A DNA stretch of 64,000 nucleotides from Methylobacterium sp. J-068 (lineage in GTDB: Bacteria > Pseudomonadota > Alphaproteobacteria > Rhizobiales > Beijerinckiaceae), in assembly GCF_022829445.1 (NCBI RefSeq), contig NZ_JAKSXY010000046.1:36816-100815 (forward strand). The letters run 5' to 3'. The notes below the pieces were generated by a model. That model was not told the origin of the DNA. It searched no databases and saw only the letters and a program-made list of their open reading frames with translations. Shown piece by piece: positions 1 to 10,943 of the stretch; positions within the stretch are counted from its first letter, which is position 1; each line of letters starts with the position of its first letter. The position numbers and the translations under genes are program-made.

Positions 1-1
1 G

Positions 2-757
2 GATGCCATGCCGGGCGGGGGGCGCATCACGGTCGAGACCGCCAACAGGGAGTTGGATGCGCCCGCGGCGCGTCGCCATGAGGTCCCGGAGGGTCAGTAC
101 CTCTCGCTCCACGTCACCGACACCGGAACCGGCATGACGCCGGAGGTCATCGCGCGGGCATTCGATCCGTTCTTCACGACGAAGCCCTTGGGCGAAGGGA
201 CCGGTCTCGGGCTCTCGATGATCTACGGATTCGTCAAGCAATCCGGGGGGCAGGTCCGCATCCGCTCGGAGGTCGGCCGGGGCACGACGGTCTGCCTCTA
301 CCTGCCGCGCCATCATGGCGAGGTCGACGAGAACGATGCCTCGACCGCGACGCTGGAACTGTCTCGCTCCGAGCAGGGCGAGACCGTGCTGGTGGTCGAC
401 GACGAGCCCACCGTGCGCATGCTGGTCACCGACATCCTGGCCGAGCTCGGCTATACGGCCATCGAGGCGGCCGACAGCGCGAGCGGGCTCAAGGTGTTGC
501 AATCGGACGCCCGGATCGACCTCCTGGTCACCGATGTCGGCCTGCCCGGCGGCATGAACGGGCGCCAGATGGCCGACGCCGCCCGCGTCTCGCGACCGGA
601 TCTCAAGGTGCTGTTCATCACCGGCTACGCGGAGAACGCCGTGCTGGGGAACGGACACCTCGCCCCCGGCATGGCGGTGCTGACCAAGCCGTTCGCGGTC
701 GACGCCATGGCGGCGCGGATCCGGCACATGATCACGGGTGATCGCGCCGCGCCGTGA
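2..757 (+). CDS. Hybrid sensor histidine kinase, C-terminal part (5' end outside window)
   Basis: The reading frame is already open at the left edge, so only about the last 251 residues are present. The visible part begins in the N box of the HATPase domain (DAMPGGGR). It continues through the G1/G2 region (DTGTGM, then DPFFTTK and GTGLGLSM). From about residue 126 a receiver domain follows, with the acidic pair in VVDDE, the phospho-acceptor Asp in LVTDVGLPG and the conserved Lys in LTKPF. Such proteins autophosphorylate on a histidine and pass phosphate through the attached receiver. The sensor part is not visible, so the stimulus is unknown. The gene is convergent with malate synthase. Confidence 0.93.
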   Translation, partial: DAMPGGGRITVETANRELDAPAARRHEVPEGQYLSLHVTDTGTGMTPEVIARAFDPFFTTKPLGEGTGLGLSMIYGFVKQSGGQVRIRSEVGRGTTVCLYLPRHHGEVDENDASTATLELSRSEQGETVLVVDDEPTVRMLVTDILAELGYTAIEAADSASGLKVLQSDARIDLLVTDVGLPGGMNGRQMADAARVSRPDLKVLFITGYAENAVLGNGHLAPGMAVLTKPFAVDAMAARIRHMITGDRAAP

Positions 758-758
758 G

Positions 759-790
759 ACCGTCCCCGCTTGATCAAAGCGGAAGACGGT
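759..790. terminator. Hairpin between convergent genes
   Basis: An interrupted inverted repeat lies between the stops of the kinase and malate synthase genes. The outer arms are ACCGTC (759-764) and GACGGT (785-790). The inner arms are CCGCTT (766-771) and AAGCGG (777-782), around a GATCA loop. There is no U-tract on either side, so it is either a bidirectional terminator of a weak kind or an RNA 3'-end stabiliser. Confidence 0.4.
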
Positions 791-815
791 GTCACGCGCC
801 GCGAGGTCTGGAAGA

Positions 816-2981
816 TTACCCGGCCGCCTTGGCCGCCCGGCGACGCGCGGTCAGGATCCATTCCGTGTAGCCGTTCGGCTGCGCACGGCCCCTGAACACG
901 AGGTCGCTGGCCGCCTGGAAGGCCGGGCCGTCGAAGCCGGGCGCCATCGGGCGATAGAGCGGATCGCCGGCATTCTGGCGATCGACCACCTTCGCCATCC
1001 GCTTCAGCGCCTCCGTCACCTGCTCCTCGCTGACGACGCCGTGGTGCAGCCAGTTCGCGATGTGCTGGGACGAGATCCTCAGGGTCGCGCGGTCCTCCAT
1101 CAGGCCGACATCGTGGATGTCCGGAACCTTGGAGCAGCCCACGCCCTGGTCGACCCAGCGCACCACGTAGCCGAGGATGCCCTGGACGTTGTTGTCGATC
1201 TCCTGGGCCACGTCGTCGGGCGCGAAGTTCGAGCGGGCCAGCGGAATCTCGAGGATCTCGTCCAGCGCCGAGCGCGGCCGGCGGGCGAGTTCCGCCTGCC
1301 GCGCCCGCACGTCGGTCTCGTGATAGTGGAGCGCGTGCAGGGTCGCGGCGGTGGGTGACGGCACCCAGGCCGTACTGGCGCCGGCCTTCGGGTGCGCGCC
1401 CTTCTGCATCAGCATGTCGGCCATGGCGTCGGGGGCCGCCCACATGCCCTTGCCGATCTGCGCCCGGTCGAGCAGGCCGCAGACGAGGCCGACATCGACG
1501 TTGTTCTCCTCGTAGCCCTTGATCCAGGGCGTCGCCTTCATGTCGTTCTTGCGGATGACCGGGCCCGCCTCCATCGCGGTGTGGATCTCGTCCCCGGTGC
1601 GGTCGAGGAACCCGGTATTGATGAATACCACCCGCTCGGCCGCGGCCTCGATGCAGGCGGCGAGGTTCACCGTGGTGCGGCGCTCCTCGTCCATGATGCC
1701 CATCTTGAGGGTGTTGGCCTCCAGGCCCAGCATGGCCTCGACGCGCCCGAACAATTCGACCGCGAAGGCGACCTCCTCGGGCCCGTGCATCTTCGGCTTG
1801 ACGATGTAGACCGAGCCCTCGCGGCTGTTGCGCAGGCCGGAATCGCCCATGAGATCGTGGATCGCGATCATCGCGGTCACCGCCGCGTCGAGCATTCCCT
1901 CGGGAATTTCGTGGCCCTCGGCGTCGAGCACCGCGTCGGTGTCCATGTGGTGGCCGACATTGCGCACCAGCATCAGGGAGCGGCCGGGCACCACCACCTC
2001 GCCGCCGTTCGGCGCGATGTAGTGCCGGTCGGGGTTGAGGCGCCGCTCCTGCCTGCGGCCGTCCTTCTCGATGGTGGCCGCCAGGGTGCCCTTCATCAGG
2101 CCGAGCCAGTTGCGGTAGACCAGCACCTTGTCCTCGGCGTCGACCGTCGCCACCGAATCCTCGAGGTCCATGATCGTCGAGACGGCCGATTCCAGCAGGA
2201 TGTCGGCGACGCCGGACGCGTCGAAGCGGCCGATCCGATGCGTCCGGTCGATGACGACCTCGACGTGCAACCCGTTGTGCCGCAGGAGCAGGGACGCGGG
2301 CATGCCGGCCCGGCCGCGATAGCCGACGAAGAGGTCCGGTCGGGCGAGCGGCACGGTCTCGCCGGTGTTCATGTTTCCGACGAGCGCCCCGTCCTCCACC
2401 GCGTAGGTGACGACGTCGGCGTGGCGGCCGCCGGCCAGCGGCACGAAGCGGTCGAGGTAGCCGCGGGCGCGGGTGACGACCCGGGCGCCCCGGGTGCGGT
2501 TGTAGCCGCCGCTGCGGACCGCGCCGCCTTCCTCCGACACCGCGTCGGTGCCGTAGAGCGCGTCGTAGAGCGAGCCCCAGCGGGCATTGGCGGCATTGAG
2601 CGCGTAGCGGGCGTTCGAGACCGGCACCACGAGCTGCGGCCCCGCGATGCGGGCGATCTCGGCGTCGACGTTGTCCGTCCTCACCTGCACCGATCCCGGG
2701 GCGGGCAGGAGGTAGCCGATCTCCTCCAGGTATGCCTTGTAGGCCGCCGGATCGATCGGCGTGCCGGCGCGCTCCCGATGCCAGGCATCGAGGCGGTCCT
2801 GGAGCGTATCACGCTTGGCCAGCAGGGCCCGGTTCTTCGGCGTCAGGTCGCGCACGATCGCACCGAGACCGCCCCAAAACACCTCCGGCGAGATGCTGGT
2901 GCCGGGCAAAGCCTCATCGGCCACGAAGTCGTAGAGCACGCGGGCGACGGCGAGGCCGCCAATGTTCATGCGATCCATCAT
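816..2981 (-). CDS. glcB: Malate synthase G
   Basis: Condenses glyoxylate with acetyl-CoA to give malate in the cytosol. The 721-aa length is right for the monomeric G isoform (about 720). Family blocks are visible in order: an N-terminal [16 protein letters not shown] segment, the core [31 protein letters not shown], and the C-terminal [12 protein letters not shown] and [13 protein letters not shown]. The start at 2981 (MMDRMNIGG) is preferred over a 47-residue upstream extension because family similarity begins there. It lies downstream of allA on the same strand after a 229-bp gap, so it consumes the glyoxylate that allA makes. A weak Shine-Dalgarno site makes the exact start (2981 or 2978) uncertain. 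Confidence 0.96.
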   Translation of the reverse strand: MMDRMNIGGLAVARVLYDFVADEALPGTSISPEVFWGGLGAIVRDLTPKNRALLAKRDTLQDRLDAWHRERAGTPIDPAAYKAYLEEIGYLLPAPGSVQVRTDNVDAEIARIAGPQLVVPVSNARYALNAANARWGSLYDALYGTDAVSEEGGAVRSGGYNRTRGARVVTRARGYLDRFVPLAGGRHADVVTYAVEDGALVGNMNTGETVPLARPDLFVGYRGRAGMPASLLLRHNGLHVEVVIDRTHRIGRFDASGVADILLESAVSTIMDLEDSVATVDAEDKVLVYRNWLGLMKGTLAATIEKDGRRQERRLNPDRHYIAPNGGEVVVPGRSLMLVRNVGHHMDTDAVLDAEGHEIPEGMLDAAVTAMIAIHDLMGDSGLRNSREGSVYIVKPKMHGPEEVAFAVELFGRVEAMLGLEANTLKMGIMDEERRTTVNLAACIEAAAERVVFINTGFLDRTGDEIHTAMEAGPVIRKNDMKATPWIKGYEENNVDVGLVCGLLDRAQIGKGMWAAPDAMADMLMQKGAHPKAGASTAWVPSPTAATLHALHYHETDVRARQAELARRPRSALDEILEIPLARSNFAPDDVAQEIDNNVQGILGYVVRWVDQGVGCSKVPDIHDVGLMEDRATLRISSQHIANWLHHGVVSEEQVTEALKRMAKVVDRQNAGDPLYRPMAPGFDGPAFQAASDLVFRGRAQPNGYTEWILTARRRAAKAAG

Positions 2982-3210
2982 CAATCCACTCGGGGAAGGT
3001 TGGCGGCCGGAAAGCCACCCATGTGGGATATAGGCGGCCGCCGGTGTCGATCGACGCGTCTCGGCGTGAAGGCGAGGCCCACCGACGCACGGCGGGACCA
3101 TCGACGCGCCAACGCGGGGCATCGGCTCGCGTTCGGCCTCGCGAAAGCCGGACGGGATCGCCCGCCGCCCCGAGGCAGGACCGGCCGCCGTGCCGCGGGG
3201 CGTGGGCGGG

Positions 3211-3713
3211 TCATACCGCGTCCGGAATTCGGATCGACCAGGGCTGCGCGAACGTGAACTCCTCGAGGTTCACGCCCGGCCCGCCCCGGTCGACGACCAC
3301 GAAGTCCTGCGGCGCGCCGAGCGGCGTGAGCACGCCGTGCCAGGTGCCGACGCCGTAGCACACGCCCTGGCCCGGCGCGGTCAGGAACGCCAGGGGCGCG
3401 CCGGGTCGGCCGTCCTCGTCCGGGCAGACGACGACGAGGAAGGGCGAGGCGTCGAGCGGCAGGAAGGCCTGCGCGCCCAGCGGGTGGCGCTCGACGAGGG
3501 TCAGGGCCAGCGGCAAGGCGTAGGGTTGCGCTTCGACGAGGCCGATCACCGCCCGGCCGCCGCTGCCCAGCACCGCGACCTCGGCGAGATCGTGGAAGCG
3601 GCGCGCCATGCCGGCATTCATCGGCCGGGGCGCGACGGCGGCCTTGTCGATCACGGTGCCGAAGGGGGCGAAGGCCTCCTGCGTCAGCGGCCGTGCGGTC
3701 AGGGTCCGGCCGC

Positions 3714-3717
<4 letters not shown>
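3211..3717 (-). CDS. allA: Ureidoglycolate lyase
   Basis: Splits (S)-ureidoglycolate into glyoxylate and urea, the last step of the ureide branch of purine breakdown. The 168-aa length and the opening [20 protein letters not shown], followed by a cupin-type core ending near [17 protein letters not shown], fit the AllA family. The start codon overlaps the stop of the upstream allE gene as ATGA (3714-3717), which implies translational coupling. The next gene downstream is malate synthase, which would remove the glyoxylate product. No urease or allantoicase gene is in the window. Confidence 0.9.
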
Positions 3718-4553
<836 letters not shown>

Positions 4554-4618
4554 GGAGCGTCTCCGATGATCCGTCTGGGAAAGCAGGACCCGGGCCGACG
4601 GGCTCCGGGCCGTCGCGG

Positions 4619-5929
4619 TCAGGCCGATTGGGTTTTCGCGATCGGCGCGTCGAGGATCGCCGCCGTATCGGTCGTGACGTCGCCGTCGAGGACGCGCTGG
4701 GCCTGCGCGCGATCGATGTCGCCCTCCCAGGCGGCGATCACCACCGTCGCGACGCAGTTGCCGATCAGGTTGCCGAGGGCCCGGGCGATGCCGACGAACC
4801 AGTCGATCGACAGTACGAGCACGAGGCCGATCACCGGGATTTCCGGCACCGCCGACAGGGTGGCGGCCAGCACGACGATGGCCGAGCCGGGCACGCCGTG
4901 GGCCCCCTTCGAGGTCAGGAGCGCGATGCCGAGGATCAGCATCAGGTGGCCGAAGGAGAGGTCCGTGTTGGTCGCCTGGGCGATGAACACCGTGGCCAGG
5001 GTCAGGTAGAGCGAGAAGGCATCGAGGTTGAACGAGTACCCGGTCGGGATCACGAGGCCGACGGTCGAATCCTTGATCCCGAGGCGCTCCAGCTTGCGCA
5101 TCACCTGCGGCAGCACGCTGTCGGAGGAGGCGGTGCCGGCCACGACCGTCAACTCTTCGCGCAGGTAGGCCAGCAGCTTGACGATGCTGAAGCCGGCCAG
5201 GCGCATGATGGTGCCGAGCACCACGAAGACGAAGAACGCGACGCCCGCGTAGAACAGCACCACCAGCATGCCGAGCTGCTTCAGCGAGCCGATGCCGTAC
5301 TTGCCCACCGTGAAGGCGACGGCGCCGAGCACGCCGAGCGGGGCGAGCCTGACGATGAAGCCGATGATCTTGAACAGGACCTCGGTGATGCGCTCCAGGC
5401 TGTCGGCCAGCGGCTTGCCCCGCTCGCCCAGCAGCGCCAGCCCGGACCCGAACAGGATCGCCAGGATGAGGACCTGGAGGATGTCGCCCTTGGCGAAGGC
5501 GTCGACGAACGTCGTCGGCACCAGCTTCATCAGGAAGTCGACGGTGCCGGTGACCTGCCCGACGCGCTCGGTGTAACCGGCGATGGATTTCGCGTCCAAG
5601 GTGGTCAGGTCGACGTTCATGCCGTGGCCGGGCGCGAACACGTAGGCCAACACGAGACCGAGCACGAGGGCGATGGTCGTCACCGCCTCGAAGTAGATCA
5701 GGGACTTGAGCCCGACGCGGCCGACCTTTCTGAGGTCGCCGGCACCGACGATGCCGTGGACGACCACACCGAACACCAGCGGTGCGATCGCCATCTTGAT
5801 CAGCTTGATGAAGGCGTCGCCGAGCGGCTTGAGCGTCACCGCGAAGCCGGGCCAGACCATGCCGAGAACGACGCCGAGCACGAGGGCGGCGACAACCTGC
5901 CCGAACAGCGACCCAAAGAACCGCCTCAT
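4619..5929 (-). CDS. dctA: Dicarboxylate/amino acid:cation symporter, DctA type
   Basis: An inner-membrane SDF-family symporter that imports C4-dicarboxylates (and in some bacteria orotate) with cations. It is 436 aa, the usual DctA length. Landmarks are an N-terminal MRRFFGSLFGQVVAALVLG, the serine-rich hairpin TASSDSVLPQVMRKLERLG, and the substrate-site stretch TVGLVIPTGYSFNLDAFSLY. A GAGGGGG Shine-Dalgarno sits just upstream of the ATG. It is the first gene of the dctA-allE-allA-glcB run and is divergent from a LysR gene. That context suggests import of a dicarboxylate or ureide-like acid, but the true substrate is an inference. Confidence 0.92.
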   Translation of the reverse strand: MRRFFGSLFGQVVAALVLGVVLGMVWPGFAVTLKPLGDAFIKLIKMAIAPLVFGVVVHGIVGAGDLRKVGRVGLKSLIYFEAVTTIALVLGLVLAYVFAPGHGMNVDLTTLDAKSIAGYTERVGQVTGTVDFLMKLVPTTFVDAFAKGDILQVLILAILFGSGLALLGERGKPLADSLERITEVLFKIIGFIVRLAPLGVLGAVAFTVGKYGIGSLKQLGMLVVLFYAGVAFFVFVVLGTIMRLAGFSIVKLLAYLREELTVVAGTASSDSVLPQVMRKLERLGIKDSTVGLVIPTGYSFNLDAFSLYLTLATVFIAQATNTDLSFGHLMLILGIALLTSKGAHGVPGSAIVVLAATLSAVPEIPVIGLVLVLSIDWFVGIARALGNLIGNCVATVVIAAWEGDIDRAQAQRVLDGDVTTDTAAILDAPIAKTQSA

Positions 5930-6114
5930 CGCAAACCCCCTCGTGTTTCCTCGAGCCGTTCCGTTCCCCGACCGCCAGGCTCACATGCGTCTGAACTCGC
6001 GTCGATTCTGGCGCTGGAGGGATATCGCACCACCGGCGTTATCGTGCAGCCCGTCGGTGGATCCGCGCGATCGGCGGCACCATGTTGCCGAGGCATCTAA
6101 ACGTCAAATATTTC

Positions 6115-6145
6115 ATATATCGCCATTGATACTTTCCCGATATAT
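6115..6145. promoter_or_regulatory. Inverted repeat in dctA/LysR intergenic region
   Basis: ATATATCG (6115-6122) and CGATATAT (6138-6145) form a perfect inverted repeat with a 15-bp spacer. It ends eight bases before the LysR start codon in the only AT-rich part of the 223-bp divergent region. The position suits an autoregulatory LysR site. The AT content means chance or a -10 element is also possible. Confidence 0.4.
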
Positions 6146-6152
6146 ATAACGT

Positions 6153-7031
6153 ATGGAACTCCGGCACCTGCGCTACTTCGTGGCCGTGGCCCGGCATCTG
6201 AGCTTCACCGCCGCCGCCGAGAGCCTGGGCGTCGCGCAGCCACCGCTGAGCCAGCAGATCCGCGATCTCGAAGCCGAGATCGGCACCGCGCTGTTCGAAC
6301 GGACGACGCGTCGCGTCGCGCTGACGAGGGCCGGCATGGACTTCCACGCGCAGGCGCTCGGCATCCTGGAAAAATCCGGCGAAGCCGTCGACCGCGCCCG
6401 CGCCATCGGCGCCGGGGTGGCCGGCATCGTCAATGTCGGCCTGACGGGATCCATGCTGGCCGGCCCGCTCGGCCAGGCCATACGCGACTTTTTGAGCCTG
6501 TATCCCGATGTCGACCTGCGCATCCACGAGATGTCGCCGGACCGGCAGATCTCGATGCTGAAGGCCGGCCAGACCGACATCAGCTTCCTGCGCAGCCCAC
6601 CGCACGACGCGGACCTCGTCAGCGAACGCGCGTGGTGCGAGACCGTCAGCCTCGTTCTCCCGAAGGACCATCGCCTGGCGGGGAGGGCGACGATCGACCT
6701 CGCCGAGCTGAGCCGGGAGCGGTTCGTGTTCCTGCGGCTGTCGGATTCCCTGTTCGCGAAATACCTCTGGGATTGCTGCGTCGACGCCGGCTTCGTCCCG
6801 AACATCACGCATCAGGTCGTCGAGGCGGCCTCGTTGACGAGCCTCGTCGCGACGGGACTGGGGATCGCCATCATTCCGGAATTCGTCGCCCGTCTGGCGC
6901 ACGCGGATGTAGTCTACAGGCCCGTCACGGGCAAACCGATCCGTGCCGACGTCCATGCCCTGTGGTCCAAGGAGAAGGCGGGGCCCCTGATCACCAATTT
7001 CCTGGAGCTCGTGCGTTCCGGCGGGGCCTGA
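6153..7031 (+). CDS. LysR-family transcriptional regulator
   Basis: A 292-aa LysR protein. The N-terminal winged helix-turn-helix reads MELRHLRYFVAVARHLSFTA and then AQPPLSQQIRDLE. From about residue 90 it has the periplasmic-binding-protein-like effector domain (VNVGLTGSM onward). It is transcribed divergently from dctA-allE-allA-glcB across a short AT-rich region with an inverted repeat. It is therefore the likely regulator of that set. The effector could be a ureide, glyoxylate or a dicarboxylate, but the sequence does not decide. Confidence 0.93.
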   Translation: MELRHLRYFVAVARHLSFTAAAESLGVAQPPLSQQIRDLEAEIGTALFERTTRRVALTRAGMDFHAQALGILEKSGEAVDRARAIGAGVAGIVNVGLTGSMLAGPLGQAIRDFLSLYPDVDLRIHEMSPDRQISMLKAGQTDISFLRSPPHDADLVSERAWCETVSLVLPKDHRLAGRATIDLAELSRERFVFLRLSDSLFAKYLWDCCVDAGFVPNITHQVVEAASLTSLVATGLGIAIIPEFVARLAHADVVYRPVTGKPIRADVHALWSKEKAGPLITNFLELVRSGGA

Positions 7032-7100
7032 GGCGTGCCGGGAAGCGGGTGGCGCAAGCGATGCGGGACCTCGGAAAGGACCGCCGGGCGGGAGGGCGCC

Positions 7101-7853
7101 TCAGTCGACACCGTCCCCGGCGCCGGAATCCTCCGTCCCGGAATCCTCGATGCCGAGCAGCCACGCCCGCAGGGCGCGCGACACGGCCTCGGGCTGCTCG
7201 ATCGGGCTCATGTGGCCGGCCCCCGGCACGATCACGAGCCTGGCCCCCGGCACCAGGGCGGCCATCTCGCGGTGGATCGCGGGCGGCGTCAGGGCGTCGC
7301 TCTCGCCGCACAGGACGAGCAGCGGGACGCGGAGGGCCCGCAGCGTTCCGGTGCCGTCACGCCGCGCGATGTTGTTCTGTCGGATGAAGACCTCCGGTCC
7401 GAGGCGCTCGGTCATGTCGCGGATGCGCGCGACGATCGCGCCGTCGCCGAGATGCGACGGATCGAGATAGGTTGCGAGCAGGCGGTCGCCGAAGCCGTGG
7501 AAGCGACCCGGTATGCGCGCGATCTGATCGAGGGCGCGGCGGTTGGCGGCCCGATCGTCGGAATCCGCGCGGATCGAGGTGTCGAGGAGCGCCAGGCGCG
7601 TCACCCGCTCCGGCGCGCGCCGGACGACCTCCTGCGCCACGTAGCCCCCGAAGGAGAAGCCCGCCAGCGCGAAGCGGGGCGGGGCCTGAGCCAGCACCCC
7701 GTCGGCGAGGTCTTCCAGCGTCGTGCCGCGCGTGAGATCGCCGACCTGGCAGGCGGCGATGTCCGACAGCGCGGAGACCTGATCCCGGAACAGGTCGGCA
7801 TCGTTCAGGAGGCCCGGCAGGAGGACGAGGGGACTCGGCACCCGTGACGTCAT
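7101..7853 (-). CDS. Alpha/beta-fold hydrolase
   Basis: A 250-aa soluble hydrolase with the oxyanion/early-strand block LVLLPGLLND, the nucleophile elbow GFSFGG (catalytic Ser) and a late VPGAGHMSPIEQP block holding the catalytic His. The acid is probably in LCGESDALTPP. The start at 7853 (MTSRVPSPL) is chosen because similarity begins there and GAGAG precedes it; an upstream ATG at 7916 adds only low-complexity residues. The C-terminus ends in a short duplicated EDSG motif. It is divergent from an MFS gene. The substrate is unknown. Confidence 0.85.
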   Translation of the reverse strand: MTSRVPSPLVLLPGLLNDADLFRDQVSALSDIAACQVGDLTRGTTLEDLADGVLAQAPPRFALAGFSFGGYVAQEVVRRAPERVTRLALLDTSIRADSDDRAANRRALDQIARIPGRFHGFGDRLLATYLDPSHLGDGAIVARIRDMTERLGPEVFIRQNNIARRDGTGTLRALRVPLLVLCGESDALTPPAIHREMAALVPGARLVIVPGAGHMSPIEQPEAVSRALRAWLLGIEDSGTEDSGAGDGVD

Positions 7854-8034
7854 GATCTCTCTCACAGCATCGCGCCGGTGTTTCCGTGTCCGAGACCGAC
7901 ATGGCGGTTGGACCACGCTTCACAGGGGCGGCATACCGATGTCATCGACCGGGATGCGTGTGAGCCTTGCCGCGGCCCGAACGGTGACAATCCCGCCGCG
8001 ACGTCACGCGACCCGATAAGCGGAGACCCGACCC

Positions 8035-9264
8035 GTGCCAGACCCGTCCCCGGTCCGTTCGGCGCAGCCGCGCGCGCCGACGCTCGCGAGCAACGCGGCG
8101 CTCGGCGTCACGCAGATCCTTCTCTGGGGCGGCTCGTTCTTCCTCTTGGCCGTGCTCGCCGAGCCCATCGTGCAGTCGACCGGTTGGCCGCAGGGCGCCG
8201 TGGTGAGTTCCCTGTCCCTGGCGATTCTGATCTCGGGCCTGCTCTCGCCCCGGGTCGGGCGCCTGATCCGGCGGCATGGCGGCCGGCCGGTCCTGATGGC
8301 GGGGTCCCTGATCATCGCCGGGGGGCTGATCCTCATGGCCGTGGCGCCGAACCTGCCGGTCTTCCTCCTGGCCTGGATGGTTCTCGGCATCGGCATGGCC
8401 GGCGCCCTGTACGATCCGCTCTTCGCCGCCATCGGGCAGGCCTACGGGTCCTCGGCGCGCGGGGCGATGACCCAGATCGCGATCGCATCGGGTTTCGCCA
8501 TCACCCTGTGCTGGCCGGCCTCGAGCTTCCTCGTCGGTGCGATCGGGTGGCGGGGCACCTGCGTCGTCTACGCGGGCCTCTGCGCGTTCGTGGTGGTCCC
8601 GCTCTTCGCCTGGGCGCTGCCGTCCCAGAGCCGCGCGCCCATCGGCGCCGTGTCATCCGCGCCGACGGCCGGAGCGGCCCCGCTCGTCAGCCCGACCGGG
8701 CGCGGGCCGCTGCCCGGCGAGCGCATCCTCGCCGTCACCTTCACCAGCGCGGCGGTGATCATGACGGCGACCTCCGTGCAGCTGCTCCTGCTGCTCCAGG
8801 CCAAGGGCGTCGCGGCGGGCACGGCCGTCGCCCTGAGCACGCTGATCGGTCCGTCGCAGGTCGGTGCGCGCATCCTCGAACTGATCTTCGGGCGGCGGGC
8901 GCATCCGGCCTGGGCGCTCCTGGTGTCGAGCGGGAGCGTCGGTCTCGGCCTCGTCATCCTCGCCGCCGCCCCGAGCCTCGCCTGGGCCGGCATCATCCTC
9001 TACGGCGTCGGAAACGGGATGCGCACCGTGGTGCGCGGAACGCTGCCGCTGACCCTCTACGGCCAGCAGGATTATGCCGCCGTGATGGGGCGGCTCGCCC
9101 GCATGCCGCTGCTCGGACAGGCGGCGACGCCCCTGGCCTGCGGCACGCTCTCGGCCTGGTTCGGGCTCGATGCCCTGCTGGGACTGATGCTGGCCGCCGC
9201 GCTCCTGAATGTCGGCCTGTCGCTGGTCGTCGCCCGCCGGGCGCTGGGCCGGGGCGCGGGATGA
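8035..9264 (+). CDS. MFS transporter
   Basis: A 409-aa major facilitator protein with about 12 hydrophobic segments. The loop after helix 2 reads GRLIRRHGGRPVLMAGS, the usual MFS cytoplasmic signature position. Translation starts at GTG with a GGAG nine bases upstream. The stop lies 7 bp from the stop of the convergent LysE-type gene. Nothing in the sequence identifies the substrate; the family includes drug and organic-acid exporters. Confidence 0.88.
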   Translation: MPDPSPVRSAQPRAPTLASNAALGVTQILLWGGSFFLLAVLAEPIVQSTGWPQGAVVSSLSLAILISGLLSPRVGRLIRRHGGRPVLMAGSLIIAGGLILMAVAPNLPVFLLAWMVLGIGMAGALYDPLFAAIGQAYGSSARGAMTQIAIASGFAITLCWPASSFLVGAIGWRGTCVVYAGLCAFVVVPLFAWALPSQSRAPIGAVSSAPTAGAAPLVSPTGRGPLPGERILAVTFTSAAVIMTATSVQLLLLLQAKGVAAGTAVALSTLIGPSQVGARILELIFGRRAHPAWALLVSSGSVGLGLVILAAAPSLAWAGIILYGVGNGMRTVVRGTLPLTLYGQQDYAAVMGRLARMPLLGQAATPLACGTLSAWFGLDALLGLMLAAALLNVGLSLVVARRALGRGAG

Positions 9265-9271
9265 GCGGCGC

Positions 9272-9913
9272 TCAGCCCTCGGCGGCCAGCTTGACCGAGA
9301 ACGCCGCGAGCAGGCCGCCCATCATCCAGCGCTGCGCCCGCAGCCAGGCCGGCCGCCGGGCCAGGACACCCGCCAGGGCGCCGGCCGTGAGGGCGATGCC
9401 CACGGAGACGACGAGATTCACCCCGATATGCAGCAGGCCCAGCACGAGGGTCTGGACGAAGACGCTGCCGTGGCCGGGCACGATGAATTGCGGCAGCAGG
9501 GCGAGATAGAGGAGGGCCGCCTTCGGGTTGAGGAGCGTCGTCACCAGGCCCATGCCGAACAGGCGGCCGCCGCTGCTCCGGCGCACGGAGCGGATCTCGA
9601 ACGGCGAGCGTCCACCGGGCTTCAGGGCCTGCCAGGCCAGAACCATCAGGTAGACCGCGCCGACGAGGCGCAAGGTCACGTGGGCGAAGGGAACCGTCGT
9701 GAGCAGCGCGGTGATGCCGAGGGCGGCGCAGAGCAGGTAGACGACGAAGCCCAGGACCATCCCACCGAGGGAGATCAGCCCGGCCGCCGCCCCCTGTCCG
9801 ATCGCGCGCGAGATCAGGTAGATCATGTTCGGGCCGGGCGTCACGGCAAAGCCCAGGACGACGACGAGGAAGGACGTGAGCTCGGCGGTGCCGGGCAGTG
9901 CGATCGCGGGCAT
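9272..9913 (-). CDS. LysE/RhtB-family amino-acid exporter
   Basis: A 213-aa inner-membrane protein with about six hydrophobic segments. The family opening is visible: a first helix followed by GFAVTPGPNMIYLISRAIGQG, the conserved PGP motif. The start at 9913 (MPAIALPG) gives the standard 205-215 aa length; the longer frame to 10048 runs into the divergent LysR gene. LysE-family proteins export amino acids or related metabolites. The LysR gene on the opposite strand 127 bp away is the natural candidate regulator. Confidence 0.9.
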   Translation of the reverse strand: MPAIALPGTAELTSFLVVVLGFAVTPGPNMIYLISRAIGQGAAAGLISLGGMVLGFVVYLLCAALGITALLTTVPFAHVTLRLVGAVYLMVLAWQALKPGGRSPFEIRSVRRSSGGRLFGMGLVTTLLNPKAALLYLALLPQFIVPGHGSVFVQTLVLGLLHIGVNLVVSVGIALTAGALAGVLARRPAWLRAQRWMMGGLLAAFSVKLAAEG

Positions 9914-10040
9914 GGGCCTGGGGTCCGTTGAGGTGATCCGCGCCGTGTTCGACCGCGCGGTGGGGGTGAGATCGCACCGCCTCCATGATAGGTAAATTCC
10001 GAAGATCGGATGGCCGTGATCTGGAAAACCTATCGCCGCG

Positions 10041-10943
10041 ATGATCAACGTTCGCCTGATCCGTCACCTGTGGGTGTTCCTCGCGGTGGCCGAGGAGAAG
10101 CATTTCGGGCGCGCGGCGCAGCGCCTGGGCATGTCCCAGCCGCCTCTCACGGAGCAGATTCAGGCGCTGGAGCAGGCCCTGCGGGTCAGGTTGTTCGATC
10201 GCAACCGGCGCGGCGTGCAGTTGACGCCCGCGGGCTCCGCCATCCTGCCCGCCGTGCGGACCTTCGCCGAGCAGTTGGGTCGCTTGGAACTCGCGGTCCG
10301 CGAGGCGATCGACGGACAGACCGGAACGCTGCGGATCGGCGCGATCAACTCGGCGATGCTGGAGGATCTGCCGCCCCTGGTCGAGCGCCTGCGCGTCGCC
10401 TACCCCCAGACCACCGTCTCGGTGCGGGAAATCGATAGCGTCGAGGCGGTGCCGGCCCTGGAAGCGGGCGAGCTCGACCTCGCCTTCGCGCGGCTGGAGG
10501 GGGAACTCGGCCCCACGATCCGCTCGCACGCGGTGGCCCAGGATCGTCTCGTGGTGGCCGTCCCGCAGGAGCATCCCCTCGCGCGGCGTTCCGAGATCGC
10601 TCTCGCCGACCTCGCCCACGCCGATTTCACGATGTTCTCCCGGCGCTTCAGCCCGGTCTATTTCGACCACGTGCTCGCCGCCTGCCATGCACGAGGGTTC
10701 TCGCCGCGCATCCTGCACGAGGTCCGGTCCGTCACCTCGCAGATCGCCTTCGTCGCCTGTGGTCAGGGTATCGCCCTCGTGCCCGCGCGCTTCGAACGCC
10801 TGGCGCCGCCGCAGGTGGCGTTCCGTGCCCTGACGGAGCGGGTCGAGATCGTGGCGGCAGCCCTGGTCTGGTCGACGGCGCGGCACAATCCGCTGGTGGA
10901 CGCGGTCATCGCGCTCGCGCAGGACATGAGGCGGCCCGGGTAG
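10041..10943 (+). CDS. LysR-family transcriptional regulator
   Basis: A 300-aa LysR protein. The DNA-binding domain runs MINVRLIRHLWVFLAVAEEK, then RAAQRLGMSQPPLTEQI, and the effector domain begins near TLRIGAINSAM (about residue 95). It is divergent from the LysE-type exporter, a common arrangement in which the LysR protein senses the exported amino acid. No strong Shine-Dalgarno was seen. The gene is not obviously linked to the VOC gene that follows after 136 bp. Confidence 0.92.
   Translation: MINVRLIRHLWVFLAVAEEKHFGRAAQRLGMSQPPLTEQIQALEQALRVRLFDRNRRGVQLTPAGSAILPAVRTFAEQLGRLELAVREAIDGQTGTLRIGAINSAMLEDLPPLVERLRVAYPQTTVSVREIDSVEAVPALEAGELDLAFARLEGELGPTIRSHAVAQDRLVVAVPQEHPLARRSEIALADLAHADFTMFSRRFSPVYFDHVLAACHARGFSPRILHEVRSVTSQIAFVACGQGIALVPARFERLAPPQVAFRALTERVEIVAAALVWSTARHNPLVDAVIALAQDMRRPG

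Noticed and set aside
1392..3257. Long open frame opposite malate synthase (621 codons)
   Set aside because: Antisense shadow of a clearly recognised gene; high GC keeps the opposite frame open. The Arg/His/Asp-rich translation matches no family.
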